Assembly: GCA_003116875.1 (NCBI GenBank)
Contig: BCKT01000006.1
Location: forward strand, 1,086,396 to 1,150,395
Reading direction: 5' to 3'
Length of the DNA stretch: 64,000 nt
From: Takashimella koratensis
Lineage: Eukaryota; Basidiomycota; Tremellomycetes; Trichosporonales; Tetragoniomycetaceae
Made by a program: the position numbers and the translations under genes. This document shows, one piece after another, positions 31,800-41,107 of this stretch; within the stretch, counting starts at the first letter, position 1; each line of letters begins with the position of its first letter. The notes beneath the pieces are model-generated. The model saw only the letters and a program-made list of their open reading frames with translations, was not told the origin of the DNA and ran no database searches.

Positions 31800-33819
31800 G
31801 ATGCGATAGGGCTAGGAAGGTCGGTACTAGGGGAGTGCCGGTTGAACAGCGAGCGAGAAAAATCGACGTTGAGTCGGTTGCGAAGATGAGGCGTTTGTCG
31901 ATGAAACGGGTCGACGGTGGTTGTTATAGTCCAGATGGTTGGATTACGAAAAGGTTCAACGACGGTCGCAAACAAGTGCCCGATGAGGACGAGCAAGAGG
32001 TCGCTAGAGCACTGCAGAGGGTTGAAGGGCACAAAGTCTCAGAGGCGCTGGAAGAGATGCCCTCAAGACGTCGTGTCGTTTCTACGGAACGTGATGGGGG
32101 TTGAGTTACGAGCGGAACGGCAGAGTGATGGAGCGGGAGGGTAGAAGTGCGGCAGTGGGAAGGGGCACAGGGCAAGTGGGCAAGACGCAAGGAGAGACGG
32201 GAAGACACTCTTCAGCGGCGAGTGGACCGTGTGTACAGCGCGTGACGACGCTAAGCAAATACCACCAACAGAGGCTACAACCTACTGAAAAGTCGGGAGC
32301 GGAATCGGAAGATGAGAGATGAGGTAAAAGGAAATGTCGAATGATGCGAGGTGAGCGCCTTTTTAGGTCGGGTGATCAAAGAGATGGCAGTGGAGTGGAG
32401 TTGAGGAGGTGATGGTGACAACGAGTGGATGATGAAGAAATGGGACGACACGAGGAGGCAGGAGGCAGGAGTCAGGAGTCAGGGAAGAAGCTAGACGCGA
32501 GCCATCAAGACATGGCAGGGGAAGCACGGCCAAAGGATGGGGAGACGGACAGGAACGCGCTCAAAGGAAGGCATGATGGGGTGAAGGACCAGGGTCAAAG
32601 GCGACGGAGGAGAGAGAAAAGTAAGCGAAAGAGAAGCAAGCGTGCACTCGGCACCCATCAGACTCAATGCCCAAAGGAAGGTGATATCAGAAGCGAAAGG
32701 ACGGGGAAGGGGTTTGGGGGGGCGGGGGCAAATGCCCAAAGGAGGTAGGGGAAAGGACGGCTACGAAAAGGGGCGCAACGGCATGAGGCTAGTACGACGA
32801 TGTTGATGAAATGGTAATTGATCATGATGACGAGGGGGACACTGCTCACTCACACTCGAACACACTCATCAGTCTCGTCTTACAGAATCATCTCAAAGGA
32901 GACACAGGGACTGCGGCGGACACTGCATACCGAACCACTCCCCGCCGGACCCCCCTTTCAACACGATTCTGGTAGCACAGGCACTCGGTCGCTCGTTTCA
33001 CGGCCATTAATGAGATGGGCGATTTTTTGTTGTTGTCTAGCTTGCCAATCAACAGAACAAAAGCGAGGGAATGGATCGCGGGAGATGAGATTGAGTGCCC
33101 TCTCGGATCAATCACACCGCGTGGTCACGAATAGGGAGACCCCGTAGGCCAAAGCCCCACGGCTGTGCATTTGCCCACGCTCTCTCGAGGCTGATCTCAG
33201 CCTAATCGAAGGGACCACCCAATACCCCGTGTACGCCGCTTGTAAGCCTCAGCATCTCACGGAATCGGACTGCACCTGTACACCGCTTCCCACGCTCAAT
33301 GTTGACTACCTCACACGCACCTGACACGAGACGATCCGAGAGACGGGGGCGCAGAATGATGGGGCCAAAGGGGCGCCCTTTTCCATCCCCGACGGGATCC
33401 CCTCGCCGACGTGTCGTGTTGGGTGGTTGAAAGGATGGGTTGTCGCTAGGACACCTGACCTCGTCTCCATTTCCCGAAACAACTACCCCGAAGCACGTTG
33501 ATCTGTCGCCTGGGGTATCCCGATACCGCACTTCTCGGGAGACAGCCTCGGACTGAGTTTCCTCGAGGACAGAGAAGTATAGACAGGTCAAGACACCCGG
33601 TCCTCGTGTTGTCGACGTCCAAAGGATAAGACGTCGGCTGATTGACGAGTGTCGCCTTTCTTGCCGAGGCGTCTGCCACGCCACGCTGTCGCTCATGTCC
33701 GACCCCACTACCCCACTTTAATTCCCTTTATCTGCCCACGCTATCTCTCCTTGATCGGCCTCCATTCAGACGACACCTTTCCATGTATCCACGTTAACAA
33801 CGCACTCTTTCCCACAGCC
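31800..33819. other. 2-kb non-coding divergent region
   Basis: Separates the bZIP gene from the oxidoreductase gene and must include both promoters. Open frames exist on both strands but show no motif, no coherent splicing and unusual composition. Short direct repeats are visible at 32455-32485 (ggaggca twice, then ggagtca twice). Long regulatory regions are common upstream of fungal transcription-factor genes. Confidence 0.5.
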
Positions 33820-35580
33820 ATGGTCCTGCCCAACGCGCACCAAACCAAGTCGTTCTGGATCGAGGATGCGGATTCCCCGCTCCGCAACCTCCGCACCACC
33901 GAGGATCTCCCAGAGAAGACTGACGTCTTGATCATTGGAGCTGGTTACTCGGGCGTTACCACGGCTTACTGGCTGACAAGAGTGAGTAGGGACCCCTTTT
34001 GATCTAACGCCAGTACGCAACACAGGCACCTAGTATTGTCATTCTCGAAGCAGGGGAGATCTGCGCTGGTGCGACAGGACGGAATGGTGCGTAAAGGTAT
34101 GAACGAGCTAATAGCAGGGGGTCACCTCCGCCCTCACTACTGGCGCGCATACCAAGCGTGGGAGAAGTACTTTCCCGGTCATGGGATGAACCTCATCAAG
34201 CATGAGATCGCGCACATCCCGGCCTTCCAAAGACTCCTTGCAGAGGAGCCGATTGAGTGTTCCTTCCGATTGCTCAAGACGTTCTTATGCGACATGACCC
34301 CTGAGGCGATCAAGGCCAGTGACGAGGTGTACGCTGCACTCATCAAGAACGAGGGCCCAGAGGCCGTCCGCGAGGTCGAGATATTCGAGGGGCAAGACGA
34401 GGCGGAGAAGGTCTCCAGAGTCAAGGGGTGCATGAAAGCGTGGAGGTATCCCGCAGCCCAAATGTGAGTAAAAGTTGAGTCAATTCTGATGACAGTTGGC
34501 CATACAAATTCGTCCATGGGCTGCTGGGGAAGCTCGTCGATAGGAAGCAGGTCAACGTACAGGCTCATACCCCCGCGAACAAGATCTCAGGCCCAGACAA
34601 GGATGGCTATTTTACCGTCGAGACCCCGAGGGGTACTATCGAAGCGAAGCGGGTCGTGCATGCCAATGTACGTAGTGTGTAAAACAAATCTAATGTCAGA
34701 ACCGATGGGCCAACCACCTCTTGCCCGAGCTCAAGGACGTGATCACCCCTATCCGTGGAACCGTGAGCGCGATCAAACCCTCACCAAAGCTCGTCTCCGA
34801 GCCATGGCAGACTACCGCCGCGAGCGTATGGGACGATGTGAATAATGTAAGCCGGTGTGAAATGTGACTGATCTTAGGACTACTTTGCCCAGCTTCCATC
34901 GCCGCACAATACATTCATCGTCGGCGGGGCCAAGCTCGTCCTTTCCAAAGACCCCGATTCGTGGATCGACAACGACGACGATGAGCACTTGATCGATGGC
35001 GCAGAGGAGTACTTCAAAGCATGGCCAGCGAAAATGGTGATGGAGTGGGACGGAGGCGCCGAGGCGAAGCTCGAGAAGCACGGCGTGTGGACCGGGAGTA
35101 GGTCACAACCGTAGTCAAGCTGACGACAGTCATGGGGTACAGCGCAGACGGTATGCCGTTTGTGGGCCCGGTCCCAGGGAAAAATGGCCAATTCGTCTCT
35201 GCCGTGTTCAACGGGCACGGTAAGTGACTCCGTGATCATCGCTCACCCCAGGTATGCCTCGAATCCTGCTCTCCTCGGCACACATTGCACCACTCGTCCT
35301 TGCCTCACTCGGCATCACCGTGACCACCCCATCCATCGCTACAGACTTCCCTCCCTTGCCTGAACCATTCCAGATCACCACCGCGCGACTTGACAAGCTC
35401 CGCGAGCTCAACCTCGCCAAGCTCAAGGGAAAGGCGATCAAGGCGGCCAAGGAGGAGGTTGACGCTCCTCTTGGCCAGAGACCAGTTACCGAAGCGATTG
35501 ATGGCTCGTTTATGAGCAGCGAGAAGCCCCTCACTTCGGTAGCGAGGAAAAGCTGGCGACCGAGCTGTGTAATCCTGTAA
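33820..35580 (+). CDS. FAD-dependent oxidoreductase (DAO family) with C-terminal CaaX box
   Basis: Eight exons (33820-33981, 34026-34086, 34118-34463, 34496-34667, 34700-34846, 34878-35097, 35130-35219, 35252-35580) total 1527 nt, 508 aa. The N-terminal Rossmann motif is DVLIIGAGYSGVTTAYWL, followed by IVILEAGEICAGATGRNGG, and near the C-terminus MGYSADGMPFVGPVPG and FVSAVFNGHGM, the FAD-contacting end typical of D-amino-acid-oxidase-fold enzymes. Substrate is probably an amino acid or amine; it cannot be told from sequence. Six of the seven introns are 31 or 32 nt and the other is 44. The protein ends ARKSWRPSCVIL: Cys-Val-Ile-Leu is a CaaX box with Leu at the last position, which usually directs geranylgeranylation, and basic residues precede it. 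Membrane anchoring of this enzyme is therefore predicted. Only 72 bp separate its stop from the convergent next gene. Confidence 0.88.
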
Positions 35581-35652
35581 AGTACATGAAGCTAGGTATT
35601 ATACAACAAAGTTGTAGTCGAGAACACCAATAGATGAGAAAAAAATCCGCCC

Positions 35653-36240
35653 CTAGCAACCGGAAACCGAGCTACCCGAGCTCGCAACTCCGCCGTTTCC
35701 GGCATTGTCTGACCCAAAGTTGAGAGCGTCAATGTTGATGAGCCCATCCATGACCTTGTTGACCGAACCGCCGTTGGCGGTGCCTCCTGCTCCTTCGGCC
35801 CGGGTCAGCTCGACTCTTTTCTTGTCCGCACAATACCTGCGCAATCACCCGCCCAACTCACCCGAGTAGCTTGAACCAGAGCTAGATCCGCTGCTGCACC
35901 TCGCGACAGCAGAGCCAGAGGTCGCGGTACCTCCATTACCCGCGTTACCCGAACCAAAGTTGAGTGCGTCGAGGTTGATCAGGCCCCTGAGCTAGTGTCA
36001 GCATTCGCCTCGCTTGGCTCGGCCCTTCTCTCTCCCGATCCATGTCATCATCCCCTCGGATTCTCGGGATCGAGTGGGGAAGACGGGGCTCCCCAATGAA
36101 TAAGAGGGGGAATATACGCACTTGGAGAGACTCGTGACACTGCCTCCAGAGGCAGAACCGCCGGCACCCGAGTAGGCGTCACCTGGGAGTGGAGCGGCGC
36201 AAGCGAGGCCGGCTATGAGAATGAAAATAATGACACGCAT
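35653..36240 (-). CDS. Small secreted protein made of two repeats
   Basis: Three exons (36122-36240, 35862-35986, 35653-35792) give 127 aa. The N-terminus is a signal peptide (MRVIIFILIAGLACAAPL, cleavage likely after the Ala-Cys-Ala-Ala). The mature part is two copies of one ~45-residue module: YSGAGGSASGGSV ... GLINLDALNFGSGNAGNGG ... and YSGAGGTANGGSV ... GLINIDALNFGSDNAGNGG, each followed by a Ser/Gly/Ala-rich stretch, with a cysteine between the modules and a second as the last residue. Splicing with the 69-nt second intron is what brings the second YSGAGG start into register, which supports the model. No family is recognised. The composition and length suit a cell-wall or extracellular structural protein or effector; function unknown. 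Confidence 0.75.
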
Positions 36241-38325
36241 CGCGGGACCTTTCCGAGTGGAGTTAGAGTTTGGAAGTGTTGGTTGTTAGGACACCTTGCA
36301 TCGCTTTATGTACAAGAAGTTTTTGCAGAAGATCAAAGAAAAGTTGACCATGGACAGAGGTACATAAGATTTCAAGCCTGTCGAGCGAGCCACGCTCGAG
36401 CTCGAATCGACAATACATCAACATTGGTCTTGGCAAAGGTCGTCGGAACCGTTGCAATCCGGTCCGCCACATGCGGATCATAACCGTTAGAGCGGGGACT
36501 AGTCTCAGCGGTGACTAGATTGGGCGAAAAAGAATGATCTCATTGCCGAGTCTGGCCCCGTGGAGTAGCCCCGCAGCAACATGGACTCGTACCGAGGCCA
36601 TGCCGATTGGGACCGGTCTGTTCCCCAATTTCCGATGGATCGAGCTCGCCAGCGATCGCTCGGAACAAGGAGGCTATTTAGCTGAAGCGCAGCACCCGGG
36701 CCGAGCGGATATAGAAAGTGTTCCGCCGACTACGTGCGACAGTGATGACAAGCACAGACAAACATATTTAATTTGGGTTCCATTCAATAAGCGAGGAGTA
36801 CAACGTCTTACTGTGGGAATAAATCGACGTCACGAAGAGTATGAATCCAGCTTTAAAAGCGGAGTACGCACGGGTTATGGGGAGATTCGCACTCTTCGTT
36901 AGGTTGTTTATAGGCAAATTCTGACGTCGATGACCCGATCCACACCCGGATGTGCCACGGTATACCGATCCTCCGACGCGGACATTCGTAGAACCCTGCG
37001 GCTTTTTCACCGCGTGCGCCGGAAGTGTCGGCAGTTGTTGGTTATAAAGGAGGTAAAGGGAGTTTCGTCCAATTCTCGCTGGATAGCCGCTCGCTTCCGC
37101 CGGCCCGCGAAGCGAGCACCGCTACATCCATCCTTTCCATGATGGATGCAACAACCGGCCCACTGGCGGACCGCGGACGGACTCCATGCGTCCTATCCCT
37201 GGTGCATCTCCCGCCCCGAGCCCAGGTCTAATTCGGGACACCTGTCCGGTACGCCGGTCTAGTCTAGGTGGACAGAGAGATAAGCTGAGAATTCCACGTA
37301 GTCAAGTAAGCGACCAAAGAGATCTACACGGGCGGTCGTTTAGATCGCTCTACCTGAGGTCTAGGCTTTGGTCGTCTTTATAGGCATTTGAGAAACTACC
37401 TAATATAGCAAAAAAACAATAGACCCGGGTTTATTCTAAAAGTCCGGATCGTCGGCTGGATCGGCTCGTCGGACCGCAGTGCTCGCCTCGGCCCAAAGAG
37501 CCCTGGCGGGGTGTAACCTGGCAGGTGATAATGTGGAGGTATTGCGGGGAATCAGGGGGTTCGGGGGGGGGGGAAAGGGGGAAGGGTAGCGGGAGAGCAG
37601 GGTGAGGAAGGAGACCAGACTGTGCAGTTCGGAACGAGCAGGGCCGGTGGCAGGGGACGGAGCGAGATGTCGGAAGACGGTAGGTATCGGTAGGTATCGG
37701 ACACTGGCCCACCGGTCCACCTACGGTGGATTTCCACGCGAAGGGGATGAATACAACCGTCAAAGGTGGCTACGGCACATTACATTGCACCGAAAGTGAC
37801 CCCCCCTTCATCTTTACCCCCCCACCATTCAAACCTTGCATCCACAAGCGTCGTACTAGTCCTTCTCGCCGCTCCCTCTCGCTCAACGTCAACACATTTA
37901 CCGAACTCTCGCCGCGTGCGCTCTTCCGAACGGGCGTTCTTCTCACCCCACAATCCCCCCACCCCCTCCCCCCTTTTTTTTTCTTTCTTCCTTTCTCTCT
38001 ATCGTCCATTACTCCATTCACCACTAAACATCCACCATTTCTTCTATCCACCAATCAAACAAAACCCACATCGTCTCCACATCACCTCGAGTGCAGAGGA
38101 AGAAGCATTCACCGACGTAATCAGAGACACTGAGAAACTGCCCCGCCCCGCCCATACGACACCGATCCGCGCGAATCCGTGTGTGGTGGAAACAAAGTTT
38201 GGCACCCGGGTACCCTCCTCTCCCTCACCCGTCTGTCGCCATTCGTGTCGCCTCTCGACACACCACAGTACTCGCGCCCCAACTTCACCACCCCACCATC
38301 ACCCATCTCAATCCCATCCCCCACC
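36241..38325. other. 2.1-kb non-coding divergent region
   Basis: Lies between the secreted-protein gene and the gene at 38326. I see no gene with motifs. It contains a short inverted repeat (gcgaccaaag at 37310 and ctttggtcgt at 37366), a tandem ggtaggtatc duplication near 37680-37700, and from about 37980 to 38325 a long pyrimidine-rich leader (a T run at 37973-37983 and many ccaccatc blocks) leading to the downstream start codon. Confidence 0.5.
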
Positions 38326-39250
38326 ATGTCTTCGATGGAGGACCTTATCGCCACTATCTCCGGTGGTATGCACGTCAGCCAGGAGGCGTACGAGCTTGAG
38401 AAAGTCAAGGTGAGTTCCCTTTTCACTTTAACTCTTACATTCACTAACGTAACCGTTACAGGCGCACCTCGCACGCACTCTTGTCATCCCCGTTATCCCA
38501 ATACCCCTTTCCCCAGCCAACCAGTCCCGACCACTCCCACCTTCCCGCTCGACTTCGCGGACACGACCGCCAACCCAGGGTTACGCTGGCTACCCATCTC
38601 ACCAGTACCACCCCCAACTCGACCCTTTCTCTCAGCCCTTCCCATCCCCCGCCGACCGCTTCAACATCCTGATGGACGATGCCACGCCTGCTACCGCCCC
38701 GCTCTCTTCACCCAACATGCGACCCATTCTCACCCGCTCCTCATCCTACGGCTTCACTCCATCACAGCCCACACCCACCCAGGCCCAAACTTACTCGGAA
38801 CCTGGATCACCCATGGGCGCGCCGGGCGGTGCGACTGGCTTTGAGTCCGACGCGTTCGCATCCCTCTGGCAATCCGAACCCAACAGCGCCACCTCCCAAT
38901 GGAGCCAGTTCACCTCCGACGCCAACTCCTCCTCCCCTTCGCAATGGGCCGCGTTCTACTCAAGCGGAACCGGCTTTGGCGCAGCGTACCAAAAACCCCA
39001 GATGGTCGTCAATGCCAACGACGGACAAGGAGGCGCGACCAACCACCCGAGTACGTTCCATGCCGTCGAACCCTGCGAGGTCAGTCCACCGTTCGCACCG
39101 CGGGATGTCGACGATATGATGGATGAGGACATGGCGGAGGACATGGTCGAGGATGAGCTCGACGATGACGACGAGATCGACCACCGGCTAGGCAGGGGTA
39201 GCATGGCCCATGACCCCTCCCACTACGCCTACCAGCGTGGCCGATGGTAA
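38326..39250 (+). CDS. Conserved-looking basidiomycete protein of unknown function
   Basis: Two exons (38326-38409 and 38462-39250) give 290 aa; start in good context (ccaccATGTC). The N-terminus forms a predicted amphipathic helix with a distinctive MEDLIATISGGMHVSQEAYE, continued across the intron by KVKAHLARTL. The centre is Pro/Ser/Thr/Gln-rich and disordered (SSSYGFTPSQPTPTQAQTYS; ASLWQSEPNSATSQWSQFTS). The C-terminal part has an acidic, methionine-rich segment (DDMMDEDMAEDMVEDELDDD) and a final HYAYQRGRW. The long pyrimidine-rich leader suggests good expression. I do not recognise a family; the pattern (short N-terminal helix, disordered middle, acidic segment) would fit an adaptor or regulatory protein but this is not evidence of function. 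Confidence 0.7.
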
Positions 39251-41107
39251 GGATCTCTCTTCTCTCTTGTCACGATCATCCATCATGTGCTACCCCAGCA
39301 CCCAGTTGCCACACACTACCTGCGGCGAGCCATTTCGCCAGAGTTGTAGATAGACTTTCTCACGTTGTGCTCTTGTATTGTTTTGTATGTCTCGTGTTCG
39401 TCTCGTAATCAACATTGTCATATGCACCTTAACGACATAGAGTTTTCAATGCACCTGTTTGTGATCAATGCCGTGGTCAGTGGGATGATACTGAGTTCGT
39501 CTCGCTGAGTGACGTGGAGGCGTGAGCTAGCGAAATCGGGAGGTGCGCCTCGACACAAAGGGTCGCCTCGTCGCTGCCGTCCACTGGTATACCTATGGCA
39601 CCGTCACCTATCCACTCGCGGTTCCCCCACAGCTTGACCCGCACCACACCTGGGTTTAACCGTCTTTCGGGTTTGGATGGGTTTTACCGGTCTGGATAAC
39701 GCCCGAACCGAAATCATATACTGTACCTAATAACTAGTCTGTGCCACATCTCCTCGGCGTGAGAAAGGAATTCAGTCTACGTACCTTGGGCACAAACCTA
39801 TGGGGAGTGACAAAGGCCTCAGAGTAGAGCTGCAAGCCATGCTGTCCCAGTATGGTCAACGTGTAACAGTGAGGGTTAGCTGTTACGAGTAGTGTACAAC
39901 CTTGTGGCACGATGAGAGAAACTGCTATACGCAATGCAGCTCCACTATGGTCAATCCGTGACAGCTGGGTAGACCTCGTGGAAAGCATGTTCTTCTCGGG
40001 GTGAACCATGAGAATCGATCAAGAGTGTCAGTACTGCGTTTCGCAAGACACGATTGGTCGAGCAATCTTTGCGATGATGAGTCGACCATGGTCAGGGGAA
40101 GCTTGGACCATGAGCCACGGAAGACTCTTATACGCCATGCTGCTCCACTATGTGTCTATCGGTGTGACTCGGTAGATAACAGCAGAGTCGAACAGGCCGG
40201 CGTCGAGCTAGTACTGTTGCACGCCATGTCGCTCCACGTTTGGTCAATCGTGTCGTGAAGTTCAATCAATACCACTCAACCCGAGATCACCGGTAATGCT
40301 GATCGTGCCTTCATCCTGAAAATAGCCCTCGACGTGAATGGACGAGGATAGTCGCTGGGGCCCAATGTCGTGCTGGGCGACACGAATCGCGAGTACCCAG
40401 GAACAGTGAGAAATGGGAATGCGGGGTAGATGTGCCTGTGATCATTCGTATAGTACAGTACACGAGAGATCGACAGGGTCTGGCGTGCTTCTCAAGGAGA
40501 GGTCCATGCATGAGACTGCAATGCTAGGTGTAGAATTCGGCACCAAGTTTATGTAAAAAGCCAACGATCCGGTGCCACACTCGCCATCGCTACCCATCGA
40601 TGGCGTGATATGTGCTCAACGGTTGATTTTTCACTTGACCTATTCTCCATGATCCAGGGCTTACTCAACAGCTCGTTTACGCCATTGACTCACCCACACC
40701 ATGACAACCTCCACCGTCGCAGCCCTCTGGCCTTGTACCCCACTCCCTAGGGGTCAAGCCAAGCTTTTTGGCTATTCTGCTTTTATCTGACCCTGGGATT
40801 GGATCTCCCCGCGGCTAACTGATGAGGTGACGCTGTCGTCTTTGACGTAGAATTCCAGATAATCAAGACCATGGCGCACTGCTCGCGCGATTGGAAACTT
40901 TTCTGAACTGCTCTGACGCGGCTTCCTCATCCTCACGATTACTCACTCGATCGAGGACAGCGTTTACGAATATCTTATAACCCAGCAAAGAGTAAACCCC
41001 CTTCCCACACCACTCCCACCTATATTCCAAATTCGCCCATTCGGCATAGCAAGTATCTCGAACCACTCGAGGCACTTTGGAATCAGACGAAACAGCTCGT
41101 CGACACA
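39251..41107. other. 1.9-kb non-coding region upstream of the sulfate permease
   Basis: No gene supported. It holds the 3' flank of the upstream gene, a diverged tandem array (39836-40260, separate entry), and presumably a long promoter for the permease. Sulfate transporter genes in fungi are usually controlled by sulfur limitation through a bZIP/Cys3-type factor; I could not identify a specific binding site with confidence. Confidence 0.5.
39836..40260. repeat. Diverged ~97-bp tandem array, about five copies
   Basis: A motif like gccatgctgctccactatggtcaatcgtg recurs at 39836 (gccatgctgtcccagtatgg), 39931 (gcaatgcagctccactatgg), 40134 (gccatgctgctccactatgt) and 40223 (gccatgtcgctccacgtttg), with a weaker relative near 40033 (gcgtttcgcaagacacgatt). 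Spacings are about 95, 102, 101 and 89 bp. Flanking bases also align in part (gtactgttgcac / gtactgcg). Copies are far diverged, so this is an old array; it is not coding. Confidence 0.6.

Noticed and set aside
33202..33708. 168-codon minus-strand frame upstream of the oxidoreductase
   Set aside because: No motif, odd composition and overlaps the expected promoter of the oxidoreductase; probably chance.
36534..36902. 122-codon plus-strand frame in the spacer after the secreted protein gene
   Set aside because: No family motif, no coherent splice extension and no codon-use similarity to neighbours; insufficient support.
37310..37375. Inverted repeat gcgaccaaag ... ctttggtcgt considered as a terminal repeat of a small transposon
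   Set aside because: Arms are only 10 nt with one mismatch and no flanking target duplication was seen.
39836..40260. The repeat array considered as a CRISPR or tRNA cluster
   Set aside because: The genome is eukaryotic, repeats are diverged and unlike CRISPR units, and no cloverleaf or T-loop consensus could be formed.
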